A DNA stretch of 11,459 nucleotides from Prevotella sp. UBA2746 (GCA_002353555.1 DEJO01000034.1:1-11459), one strand, 5' to 3'; shown: positions 1 through 5,832, counted from the first letter of the stretch. The notes: generated by a model not told the origin, from the letters alone. A program made the numbers and translations.

Positions 1-393
1 CCGGTAGAAAAGTATGCCATAGCTAAAGGTGGTGAATACATAGTGAACGCCGATGGCAAGGTGACATACGCAGACGGCACGGCGACTCCCGAATTTGACA
101 AGCATGCACAAATATACCTGGAGAATATTCTCGACAAGAACCACCCGCTATGGCAGGCAGGTGCCCGTTATCAAGCAACCTACGCCTATGTTCTTTCACC
201 GCTTTCTGATGAGATACGCCTTGTACCGAGCAATCATTCTTGCTTCCTCTTCAAGAACATACTTACCGAGAGCGAGATGACCCACGTACAGCAATCGATG
301 AAACAGGGAGAAACCCTGCGCTACGCCCTCATCCTCTGCAATGTTTATAAGCGCGGAATACAAAAGGTGGAGTTTACGATCAAGAAGAAGTAA
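1..393 (+). CDS. 3' part of an unrecognised protein gene
   Basis: The frame is open from the first base to a TAA at 391-393, giving about 130 residues of the C-terminal end of a protein whose start lies outside the window. A GTG at 43 is an internal codon as far as can be seen, because the frame continues upstream of it. The visible part mixes polar and aromatic residues (a segment running YAYVLSPLSDEIRLVP, later CFLFKNILTESEM) and ends in a basic tail FTIKKK. I see no signal peptide, membrane segment or catalytic motif, and I do not recognise the family. The alternation of short hydrophobic stretches with charged turns looks more like a beta-rich globular or exported C-terminal domain than a helical one, but this is only an impression. 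A hairpin followed by T residues closes the transcript about 55 bp downstream. Confidence 0.7.
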   Translation, partial: PVEKYAIAKGGEYIVNADGKVTYADGTATPEFDKHAQIYLENILDKNHPLWQAGARYQATYAYVLSPLSDEIRLVPSNHSCFLFKNILTESEMTHVQQSMKQGETLRYALILCNVYKRGIQKVEFTIKKK

Positions 394-403
394 AATAAAC
401 GGA

Positions 404-441
404 CTCATAAAGAAAGAACAGATCACGCCTGTTCCTATGAG
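404..441 (+). other. Imperfect stem-loop just after the first gene
   Basis: CTCATA (404-409) pairs with TATGAG (436-441), and inside it GAACAG (416-421) pairs with CTGTTC (429-434) around a 7-nt loop, with unpaired bases on both sides. It lies between the stop codon and the T-tailed hairpin at 449-482, so it may belong to the 3' end structure of the transcript. No T-tract follows it directly. Confidence 0.35.
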
Positions 442-448
442 CGTGCCT

Positions 449-482
449 CCCCGTTTGCTTCGCGGCAGCGGGGAATTTTTTT
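449..482 (+). terminator. Rho-independent terminator of the first gene
   Basis: CCCCG (449-453) pairs with CGGGG (469-473). An inner TGC/GCA pairing sits around a short loop containing TTCG. The stem is followed by AA and seven T residues (476-482). It sits about 55 bp after the stop of the partial gene at the left edge, in the orientation expected to end that transcript. Confidence 0.75.
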
Positions 483-523
483 GTAAATTACGAATGCAGC
501 TTAACGAAATGGTTTGATATAAT

Positions 524-838
524 CTAAGGATGACCTATAGATTTCGTTTCTCTGCGTTCCAATCGCTTGTGTCTGTTCTCCCAAAGCCTCTGTATCTCTT
601 CGTGATGCTCCGCTTCGTCGGTATAAAGGTATTCGATAAGGTCTGCCTTGTCAGCCCATTCCTTGTTTTGCCTTGCAAATTCGCGCAGCAGCACATACTT
701 CTTTTGGATGGTATGCAGCTTGGCATTGTCGTGGGGACTTGGCTGCATGAAATAAATGATGTAGTTTTGCAGTCGACTTTGGGGAACAACCCTATTTGTG
801 ACTAATAAGAAACTGATAGCAACTGAAATTAAAAGTAA
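524..838 (-). pseudogene. Probable relic of a Lys/Glu-rich protein gene (minus strand)
   Basis: On the minus strand a frame runs from about 838 to a TAG at 524-526. From the only ATG (746-748) it encodes 74 residues, but the coding-like sequence extends upstream without a start, through a segment reading NRVVPQSRLQNYIIYF. The product is rich in K, E, R and aromatic residues, with helical charge patterning and a segment REFARQNKEWADKADLIEYL, which looks like real protein rather than a shadow. No promoter box or ribosome-binding site is visible before the ATG, and the DNA just upstream turns AT-rich. I therefore read it as the C-terminal remnant of a decayed gene. A functional 74-residue protein is the alternative. 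I do not recognise the family. Confidence 0.4.
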
Positions 839-1140
839 ACAAAAAGAGCGTCAACTAAAAGTAAAACTAAGTATTAACCAAAGTCAACCACAACTGCAAA
901 GAAGACTCAAAGTAGTCAACTAAAATCGTTAAACTACATGTTATTAGTAAGCAGTCGATAAAAGCAAGTAGTAGTAAATATATCTAAACGCGACAGTAGC
1001 TATAACTTCTATAGAAGTAAATAGCTGCTATTGTTATGTTAGTCTATACATAAAATACTTTGTTACTTTGACCTTATCTATAATAATTCATTATGTTTTT
1101 GTATTGTCTTTGACTTAGATAAATTATTCACACTCACAAA
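839..1140. other. Gene-free AT-rich stretch
   Basis: This stretch shows stops in all frames and no supported coding region. It is AT-rich, with recurring short words such as AACTAAAA and AAAAGTAAA (around 830-865 and 918), and it contains the large dyad at 995-1029. A promoter-like word TTTTTGTATTGTC at 1097-1109 resembles the upstream boxes of the two thrS promoters, but no matching TAnnTTTG box lies at the usual distance behind it. Confidence 0.5.
995..1029. repeat. Large inverted repeat with a perfect 14-bp palindromic core
   Basis: The core ACTTCTATAGAAGT (1005-1018) is a perfect palindrome. Outside it, AGTAGCTAT (995-1003) pairs with ATAGCTGCT (1021-1029) with one mismatch that would be a G-U wobble in RNA. 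The two arms are separated by one unpaired base on the left and two on the right. No T-tract follows on either strand, so it does not look like a terminator. An operator for a dimeric regulator, a processed RNA hairpin, or a recombination/attachment site are possibilities I cannot separate. Confidence 0.5.
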
Positions 1141-1159
1141 TGAAATCTTTTTCATTCTC

Positions 1160-1190
1160 TTCGCTTAATCAAAAATTTACACTACCTTTG
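1160..1190 (+). promoter_or_regulatory. Bacteroidota-type promoter for the lipoprotein-murB pair
   Basis: TACCTTTG (1183-1190) matches the TAnnTTTG -7 box of Bacteroidota sigma factors. A TTCG (1160-1163) lies 19 bp upstream, at the usual -33 distance, as a variant of TTTG. Transcription would start roughly 40 bp before the ATG at 1236. Confidence 0.7.
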
Positions 1191-1235
1191 TCGGCAGAAA
1201 TCATGATGTTATGATATTTCAATGATAGGAAAATA

Positions 1236-2084
1236 ATGAAAAAGAGTTTATTTCTGGTGATAATCGTTTGTGTGGCAATGGTTTGTGTGCACACAGGATG
1301 TACGGAGAAGAAGGTGGAAAGCGGGGATTCAACGGCGACGGATTCCACGATGGTGGTGACGGACACGGCGAAGATTGACACGGTGGTAGAGTCGGCACCG
1401 ATGCCAAAGGCTGCCGACAAGCTGTTTGCAGATTTCTTCTTCGACTTTATCAGTAAGAAGAAAGTGCAGATGGCACGCATACAGTTCCCCCTGAAGTCGG
1501 TGAACGGCAGCCAGGTGAAGATGATTCAGCGTGGAGCGTGGAAGATGGAGCGCTTCTACCAGAACCAGGAGTACTATACCCAGATCTTCGACGATGCGCG
1601 TCAGATGGCTCATGTGGAAAAGTCAAAGGCCGACACGGTCATCGTCGAGAAGATACACCTGGGCAACGGGGTGGTGGAACAATACCTTTTCAACCATCCC
1701 GAAGGAAAATGGATGTTGGCAGAGCTGCGCACGGGCGGATTGGCAGAGAGCAGCAATGCCGGATTCCTGACCTTCCTGCAGAAGTTCTTCGCCGACAAGC
1801 GCTTCCAGATGAGCCATGTTGCCAATCCGCTCAACTACTATGGTCCTGACCCTGAAGATGACGAGAGCCCGAAGAACGTCAGGCGCAAGATTCCGGCAGC
1901 ATCGTGGTCGGACTTTATTCCGGAGGTGCCGAAGGGACAAATCTACAACATCCTCTACGGACAGAAATATGGCGAAGGCAACGAGAAGATATTCTTGTTC
2001 AAGGGCGTTTCCAACGGTCTTGAGACGCAACTGCACTTCCGTCGCAACGGCAGCAACTGGAAGTTGGTGAAGATTCAGATATGA
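1236..2084 (+). CDS. Exported lipoprotein with two similar DUF4348-like halves
   Basis: A 282-residue protein with a lipoprotein signal: a short basic start (MKK), a hydrophobic core, then HTGC with the lipidated Cys at residue 22. A Ser/Thr/Asp-rich linker runs to about residue 58. Two halves follow (about 62-165 and 177-281). Both open with a pattern like F-x-F...K-x-Q-M followed by a PL pair, and both close with a run ending in ...NG..E..LF/HF....W.L. This suggests an internal duplication of an NTF2-like or DUF4348-type fold; the family name is from memory and moderately sure. It is probably anchored in the periplasm or outer membrane. The start follows a clear promoter at 1160-1190. Its stop overlaps the murB start (ATGA, 2081-2084), so the two are very likely co-transcribed and translationally coupled, perhaps linking it to envelope maintenance. 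Function is unknown. Confidence 0.85.
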   Translation: MKKSLFLVIIVCVAMVCVHTGCTEKKVESGDSTATDSTMVVTDTAKIDTVVESAPMPKAADKLFADFFFDFISKKKVQMARIQFPLKSVNGSQVKMIQRGAWKMERFYQNQEYYTQIFDDARQMAHVEKSKADTVIVEKIHLGNGVVEQYLFNHPEGKWMLAELRTGGLAESSNAGFLTFLQKFFADKRFQMSHVANPLNYYGPDPEDDESPKNVRRKIPAASWSDFIPEVPKGQIYNILYGQKYGEGNEKIFLFKGVSNGLETQLHFRRNGSNWKLVKIQI

Positions 2085-3097
2085 AAGATATAAAAAACTA
2101 TAGCCTGCTGGGGCACAACACGTTTGGTATTGAGGCTACCTGTAGCCGCTTCCTGGAATATGCGACGGCAGAGGAGGCACGCAAGGTGGCTGCCATCATT
2201 CGTGAAGAGCAGAAGCCGTATCTCATTATAGGTGGTGGCAGCAACTTGCTGCTCACTGCCGACTATGAAGGTACGGTGGTGCATGCTGCCGTCAGGGGGA
2301 TGGAACCTACCGAACAGGCAGACGGAACGGTGCTGCTCAGGTGCGGTGCCGGCGAGGTGTGGGACAATGTCGTTGCCTACTGCGTAGAGCAGGCATGGCA
2401 TGGTGCCGAGAACTTGTCCATCATACCAGGCGAGGTGGGGGCGAGTGCCGTCCAGAACATCGGTGCCTACGGTGCCGAGGTGAAAGACCTCATAGCCAAG
2501 GTGGAGGCAGTGGAGATTGCTTCCGGCAAGACGGTCAGCTTCAGCAACGACGACTGCGAATACGGCTATCGTCAGAGCCGTTTCAAGCACGAATGGAAAG
2601 ACCGCTACCTCATCACCCAGGTGACCTACAGGCTCAGCCATACGTTCACGCCAAGGCTGGATTACGGCAACATTCGTGCCGAGCTGGAACGAAAGGGAAT
2701 AGCACAACCGACGGCTCAGCAGTTGCGACAGGCAATCATAGACATACGCAACGCCAAACTGCCCGACCCGAAGGTGGAGGGCAATGCCGGCAGTTTCTTC
2801 ATGAACCCCGTGGTGGGAAGGGAGAAATATGAGCAACTGGCAGCCGAATATCCCGGTATGCCGCACTATACCATCGATGCGGAGCACGAGAAGATTCCAG
2901 CAGGATGGATGATTGACCGATGTGGATGGAAAGGACGTTCGCTCGGTCGTGCCGGTGTACACGACAAGCAGGCACTGGTGCTTGTCAACCGCGGCGGTGC
3001 CACGGGCAACGAGATCGTCAGGTTGATGCAAGCCATACAGCAAGATGTCAAAGAGAAGTTCGGCATCGACATCCATCCGGAAGTGAACGTCATTTAA
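2081..3097 (+). CDS. murB: UDP-N-acetylenolpyruvoylglucosamine reductase, MurB type I
   Basis: MurB reduces UDP-GlcNAc-enolpyruvate to UDP-MurNAc with NADPH and FAD, the second committed step of peptidoglycan precursor synthesis in the cytoplasm. The 338 residues match the E. coli-like type I enzyme in length. Visible motifs are the FAD-binding GGGSNLL (51-57), the long flavin/substrate segment IPGEVGASAVQNIGAYG (115-131), the type I loop YRQSRF (163-168), GSFFMNPVV with the likely catalytic Ser238, and the C-terminal HPEVNVI with the catalytic Glu334. All key positions are intact. The ATG overlaps the TGA of the upstream lipoprotein by four bases, so translation is probably coupled and no separate promoter is expected. 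After the stop, a repeated element (3115-3199) leads into the MBL-fold gene. Confidence 0.97.
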   Translation: MKDIKNYSLLGHNTFGIEATCSRFLEYATAEEARKVAAIIREEQKPYLIIGGGSNLLLTADYEGTVVHAAVRGMEPTEQADGTVLLRCGAGEVWDNVVAYCVEQAWHGAENLSIIPGEVGASAVQNIGAYGAEVKDLIAKVEAVEIASGKTVSFSNDDCEYGYRQSRFKHEWKDRYLITQVTYRLSHTFTPRLDYGNIRAELERKGIAQPTAQQLRQAIIDIRNAKLPDPKVEGNAGSFFMNPVVGREKYEQLAAEYPGMPHYTIDAEHEKIPAGWMIDRCGWKGRSLGRAGVHDKQALVLVNRGGATGNEIVRLMQAIQQDVKEKFGIDIHPEVNVI

Positions 3098-3114
3098 GAG
3101 TTGAAGAAGAAATA

Positions 3115-3199
3115 AAAAACGCTCTTCCCTTTAGGGAGGAGTCGGAGGTAGGCAAATAATAAAAACGCTCTTCCCTTCAGGGAGGAGTCGGAGGTAGGC
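3115..3199 (+). repeat. 39-bp element in two tandem copies (46-bp period)
   Basis: Copy one is 3115-3153 and copy two 3161-3199. They differ at one base (CCCTTTAGGG against CCCTTCAGGG). Each begins AAAAACGCTC, carries a small palindrome TCCCTTTAGGGA and ends with GGAGTCGGAGGTAGGC. The second copy ends 3 bp before the ATG at 3203, and its GGAGG (3190-3194) sits 8 nt upstream of that start. The shared CCTTTAGG core recurs in a different dimer at 4027-4086. Confidence 0.9.
3190..3194 (+). promoter_or_regulatory. Ribosome-binding site supplied by a repeat copy
   Basis: GGAGG with 8 nt to the ATG at 3203 is a textbook Shine-Dalgarno match, unusual for Bacteroidota genes, which often lack one. It lies inside the second copy of the 39-bp repeat; the same bases occur at 3144-3148 in copy one, where no start codon follows. 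Confidence 0.55.
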
Positions 3200-3202
3200 T
3201 TT

Positions 3203-3970
3203 ATGAAACTTACTTTTTTAGGTACAGGCACTTCGGCTGGTGTTCCCGTCATGGGGTGCCAGTGTGAAGTGTGCAGGAGCAAAGACCCCAGGGACAAGCG
3301 CTACAGACAGGCGGCGTTGCTGGAGACGGAGAAGACGCGCATACTCATCGATTGCGGCCCTGACATCCGCATGCAGCTCATGCCCTTGCCGTTCACACCG
3401 CTCGACGGTGTACTGCTGACGCATATCCACTACGACCACGTGGGGGGAATGGACGACCTGCGGGGCTTCTGTGTCTTCGGTGACCTGCATGTCTATGCCA
3501 ACGAGCTGACGGCAGAGGCGCTGAAGGTGACGATGCCTTACTGCTTTACGGAGCATCTTTATCCTGGTGTGCCGAAACTGGACTTGCACACGATACGCAA
3601 GCACGAACCGTTACAGATAGGCGATGTGGAGGTGATGCCGATAGAGGTAATGCACGACAAGCTGCCTATCTTCGGCTACCGCTTCGGCAAGTTGGCGTAT
3701 ATCACAGATATGAAAACGATTGCCGACGAGGAACTGCCTTATCTGGAGGGGGTAGAGACGCTGGTGGTCAACGCCTTGCGCTTCGACCGTCCCCACCATT
3801 CCCACCAGCTTGTAGAAGACGCTATTGCCTTCTCAAGACGGATAGGAGCACGACGAACCTATTTCATTCACCTCACCCATGATATAGGACACCACGACGA
3901 CGCCAACCGCCGGTTGCCGGAGGGCTTTGAATTTCCTTACGACGGAATGGAGATTACAATTGACAATTGA
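3203..3970 (+). CDS. PhnP-like metallo-beta-lactamase-fold hydrolase
   Basis: A 255-residue cytoplasmic protein of the metallo-beta-lactamase fold. It starts MKLTFLGTGTSAGVP, typical of the first strand and turn of the PhnP/RNase Z-like branch. GCQCEVC (18-24) supplies three cysteines like the structural zinc site of PhnP. The metal motif THIHYDHVGG (73-82) gives HxHxDH. Further likely ligands are His151, Asp169 and the His223-His226 region. PhnP cleaves cyclic phosphodiesters in phosphonate breakdown, but no phn genes are nearby, so a housekeeping phosphodiesterase acting on cyclic nucleotides or small phosphodiesters is the safer reading. Its likely Shine-Dalgarno lies in a repeat copy. Its last codons and TGA stop lie in the first two units of a 7-bp tandem array, which therefore encodes the terminal residues. 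The gene is convergent with the minus-strand cassette ending at 4088. Confidence 0.9.
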   Translation: MKLTFLGTGTSAGVPVMGCQCEVCRSKDPRDKRYRQAALLETEKTRILIDCGPDIRMQLMPLPFTPLDGVLLTHIHYDHVGGMDDLRGFCVFGDLHVYANELTAEALKVTMPYCFTEHLYPGVPKLDLHTIRKHEPLQIGDVEVMPIEVMHDKLPIFGYRFGKLAYITDMKTIADEELPYLEGVETLVVNALRFDRPHHSHQLVEDAIAFSRRIGARRTYFIHLTHDIGHHDDANRRLPEGFEFPYDGMEITIDN

Positions 3971-4027
3971 CAATTGACAATTGACAATTCATAATTCACA
4001 ATTCACAATTCACAATTGACAATTCAC
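3958..4027. repeat. Ten-unit 7-bp tandem array (AATTGAC/AATTCAC)
   Basis: Ten consecutive heptamers in perfect phase: units 1-4 are AATTGAC, unit 5 is AATTCAT, units 6-8 AATTCAC, unit 9 AATTGAC and unit 10 AATTCAC. The array begins inside the last codons of the MBL-fold gene, whose TGA (3968-3970) spans units 2. A shorter, degenerate relative in the opposite orientation seems to lie at 6273-6297 before def. Confidence 0.92.
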
Positions 4028-4086
4028 AACACCCCCTTTAGGGGCTTGGGGGCTTTCAACACCCCCTTTAGGGGGCTGGGGGGCTA
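4027..4086. repeat. 30-bp palindrome-bearing repeat, two tandem copies
   Basis: Copies at 4027-4056 and 4057-4086 share CAACACCCCCTTTAGGGG and end in GGGGGCT-like runs. Each contains a C-run/G-run dyad around TTTA that can fold into a hairpin on either strand. It lies between two convergent genes, one base before the stop codon of the minus-strand gene (4088), so it could act as a shared transcription roadblock, although no T-tract follows. Confidence 0.85.
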
Positions 4087-4087
4087 A

Positions 4088-4390
4088 TTAGAAGAAGCTG
4101 AACTTCTTTTTCTTGCTGCTTTTCTTGCCGTTTGCACTGAACTTGCGATAGAGCTTCCATCCCAGTATGAGACCATCGAGCACACCGGCACCCGTCTTCA
4201 TCATGCCGGCAAAACGCGAGGTGGGGGTGAGTTGGCTCTTTGGTGGCTGATGGAACAGGTTGTCCCATAAGCCTTGCATCTTGTTGCTGTCTTTCTGAAT
4301 CTCCGTCAGCAACTGTGCTTTCCGCAGGCGTATCTCATCTAATGTGCGGTATTCAGTTGGGGGGATGTTGTTCGTATTAAAATTTTGCAT
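4088..4390 (-). CDS. 100-residue protein with a basic tail, last gene of the envelope cassette
   Basis: The protein has a polar N-terminal region with a likely amphipathic helix (about 14-45, TLDEIRLRKAQLLTEIQKD). A short hydrophobic or glycine-containing segment follows (about 60-82, including GAGVLDGLILGWKLYRKF), and it ends with a strongly basic tail (KKSSKKKKFSFF). The hydrophobic segment is short and only marginal for membrane insertion; the tail would favour contact with anionic lipid or nucleic acid. I do not recognise a named family. It starts 15 bp after the holin-like gene on the same strand, so co-transcription is very likely. Its stop codon abuts the 30-bp repeat dimer on the far side. 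The consistent neighbourhood (YtxH-like, holin-like, this protein) suggests a membrane-associated role. Confidence 0.75.
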   Translation of the reverse strand: MQNFNTNNIPPTEYRTLDEIRLRKAQLLTEIQKDSNKMQGLWDNLFHQPPKSQLTPTSRFAGMMKTGAGVLDGLILGWKLYRKFSANGKKSSKKKKFSFF

Positions 4391-4405
4391 GGCTGACAGA
4401 AGGGG

Positions 4406-4753
4406 TTATGACATGAGCAAACTGGCAAGGAAATGGACGAGAGGCTTCTCGACAAGACGTTTCCTGTAGATGACAAACAGAATGAAAAGTAACAGATAGA
4501 AAGCTCCAACGATACAGAACGCACCAACCCTGCCAGTCAGCGTCTCCAGTGCGAAAGCTGCGGCAAAGGAGAAATAGATCATGGCGATAATCAGCAGCAA
4601 GACGAAGACGCTGATGATGGCTATTGCGGTGAGCAGGCGAACGGTCTTCTCGATGACGTCCAACCGGATGTATTCCGACTGCAAGCCCACATAGCGCTTC
4701 ACTGCCTCTACCAGTTGTGCGATGGTTTCTACATTGTTGTCGTTAGAGAACAT
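4406..4753 (-). CDS. Holin-like (phage holin family PF07332-type) two-TM membrane protein
   Basis: A 115-residue protein with a cytoplasm-facing amphipathic N-terminal part (about 8-38, VETIAQLVEAVKRYVGL then KTVRL). Two hydrophobic spans follow (about 40-69 and 75-96) joined by a short polar turn (LTGRVG), then a basic stop (YRKRLVEKP) and a short C-terminal helix. This layout matches the 'phage holin family' proteins common in bacterial chromosomes, which despite the name are usually not lytic and often sit beside YtxH-like genes. No phage gene is nearby, so a lysis role is unlikely; membrane homeostasis or an envelope-stress role is the inference. It lies between the YtxH-like gene and the 100-residue gene. 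A hairpin with a T-run on the minus strand (4826-4777) separates it from the YtxH-like gene and may lower its expression. Confidence 0.8.
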   Translation of the reverse strand: MFSNDNNVETIAQLVEAVKRYVGLQSEYIRLDVIEKTVRLLTAIAIISVFVLLLIIAMIYFSFAAAFALETLTGRVGAFCIVGAFYLLLFILFVIYRKRLVEKPLVHFLASLLMS

Positions 4754-4776
4754 GGTATTTTCTTCTGTGGTTGAAT

Positions 4777-4826
4777 AAAACGGGCAAGCCCTCCGTCCTC
4801 TCCACGAAGAAGGGGACGGGGCTTGC
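4777..4826 (-). terminator. Terminator or attenuator hairpin between the YtxH-like and holin-like genes
   Basis: GCAAGCC (4784-4790) pairs with GGCTTGC (4820-4826), and inside it CCGTCC pairs with GGACGG around a loop of about 14 nt. Read on the minus strand the stem is followed after three bases by TTTT (4780-4777). It sits in the 86-bp gap between the two genes, so it could terminate part of the transcription and set the ratio of the proteins. Confidence 0.55.
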
Positions 4827-4839
4827 TGCCTGATGCTTT

Positions 4840-5052
4840 TTAGATTTCCTCTGCTGAGTCCTTGATGTCGTCAACGAAGTCGTCCATCTCCTTGCGGGAG
4901 AGCTTGATGTCGTGCTTCTTGCAGAAGTCGTCGACAGCGTCTGCAATCTTAGTACGAGTGTCGGCACCCTTCTCAGGAGCCATCAAGATTCCTAATGCTG
5001 CGCCGGCGATAGCACCGCCGAGGAATGCGCTAATGTAACCTAATGCTTTCAT
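4840..5052 (-). CDS. YtxH-domain small envelope protein
   Basis: A 70-residue protein. Residues 3-25 form one glycine-rich hydrophobic span (AFLGGAIAGAALGILMAPEKG), with the turn MAPEKGADTR that is characteristic of YtxH-domain proteins. The rest (about 31-70) is a charged, probably helical tail ending DDIKDSAEEI. Family members are single-span, often stress-associated proteins of unknown exact function. The gene starts the minus-strand cassette and has a TATTTTTG box 45 bp upstream of the ATG. Its short hydrophobic part could be taken for a signal peptide, but there is no lipobox and no clear cleavage site, so a membrane-anchored topology is more likely. Confidence 0.85.
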   Translation of the reverse strand: MKALGYISAFLGGAIAGAALGILMAPEKGADTRTKIADAVDDFCKKHDIKLSRKEMDDFVDDIKDSAEEI

Positions 5053-5096
5053 AATAGTATATTTTTTATAAAGTTAGAATAATGTATTCGCAATCG

Positions 5097-5104
5097 CAAA
5101 AATA
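5097..5104 (-). promoter_or_regulatory. -7 box for the YtxH-like cassette
   Basis: On the minus strand the sequence reads TATTTTTG, an exact TAnnTTTG match, 45 bp before the ATG at 5052. No convincing -33 TTTG is found at 19-20 bp upstream, so the call rests on one box. Confidence 0.5.
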
Positions 5105-5234
5105 GGCATTTATTCTCATATCGCCATGCTACGTCGCTGCATTTTATAAAAAATTAAATGTTTCCGACGTGCACTATATAATAAGGTGTGGAAAGTCGTT
5201 TTTGCGCATTTAACAAACTTTATTGCGTCTTTTC

Positions 5235-5265
5235 TTCGTTATTTCTCCGATAATGTGTACTTTCG
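5235..5265 (+). promoter_or_regulatory. Promoter of the SPOR-ruvX-def-TPR operon
   Basis: TTCG (5235-5238), 19 bp, TACTTTCG (5258-5265): one mismatch to TAnnTTTG, and the same TTCG upstream variant as the promoter at 1160. It leaves a leader of about 45-50 nt before the ATG at 5319. It lies inside the longer reading frame that opens at 5223, which argues against that upstream start. Confidence 0.55.
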
Positions 5266-5318
5266 CACAATCAAATTTCATTCGGACAAAACTCACATTA
5301 TTAAATAACAAAAGAAGT

Positions 5319-5825
5319 ATGAAGAAATTAATGGTTTTCAGCGCAGCAGTATGCGTGGCATTGGCATTCACCAGCTGCAAATCCAGTGAGAGTGCTTACA
5401 AGAAAGCTTACGAAAAGGCAAAGGCTCAAGAAGCAGCCAACCAGCAGGCGGAAACGGCGCAGGTTCAGCCCGTAGAAACCTACACGCCGGCTGTTACGCC
5501 CGTGACAGAGACTCCTGTGACACAGACAAGGGTTGTGGACAACAGCGACAACATCGTGGTTCGTCAGGAAAAACTGTCGGTAGTTGACGGTGCAGGGCTG
5601 AAGAACTTCAGTGTCGTCGTGGGCTCTTTCGGCGTAAAGGCTAATGCAGAAGGCTTGCAGCAGCGCCTGAAGGCAGCCGGTTACGGTGCTCAGCTGGGCT
5701 TCAATGCCGATCGCAACATGTATCGCGTCATTGCAACCACCTTCGACAACAAGGCTGATGCCGCACGCAGCCGCGACCAGTTGCGCAGCACCTATCCCGA
5801 CGCTTGGCTGTTGTTTGCACAGTAA
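5319..5825 (+). CDS. SPOR-domain lipoprotein
   Basis: A 168-residue protein starting at ATG 5319. The frame is open back to 5223, but the lipoprotein signal (MKK, hydrophobic core, AFTSC with Cys20) begins here and the promoter lies in between. An Ala/Gln/Glu-rich helix (about 24-45) and a Pro/Thr/Val linker (about 50-75) lead to a C-terminal SPOR domain (about 95-167) with the expected order: NFSVVVGSF strand, helix ANAEGLQQRLKAAG, YRVIATTF strand, helix ADAARSRDQLR, and an ending strand. SPOR domains bind denuded glycan strands of septal peptidoglycan, so this protein probably sits in the periplasm anchored by lipid and helps division or wall remodelling. It is the first gene of the operon, and ruvX follows after 7 bp. 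Confidence 0.9.
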   Translation: MKKLMVFSAAVCVALAFTSCKSSESAYKKAYEKAKAQEAANQQAETAQVQPVETYTPAVTPVTETPVTQTRVVDNSDNIVVRQEKLSVVDGAGLKNFSVVVGSFGVKANAEGLQQRLKAAGYGAQLGFNADRNMYRVIATTFDNKADAARSRDQLRSTYPDAWLLFAQ

Positions 5826-5832
5826 AACCATC

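Noticed and set aside
2075..3076. 333-residue frame on the minus strand opposite murB
   Set aside because: It is the antisense image of an unambiguous murB with all motifs; its product has no family features and no promoter or RBS.
3115..4086. CRISPR array
   Set aside because: The repeats are tandem without unique spacers of constant length, are only two copies per type, and no cas gene is present.
4406..4753. Prophage or lysis cassette
   Set aside because: The holin-like protein has no endolysin, portal or tail genes nearby; chromosomal holin-family proteins of this type are common.
5223..5318. Upstream extension of the SPOR lipoprotein
   Set aside because: The extension would place 32 residues before a complete lipoprotein signal, and the likely promoter boxes lie within it.
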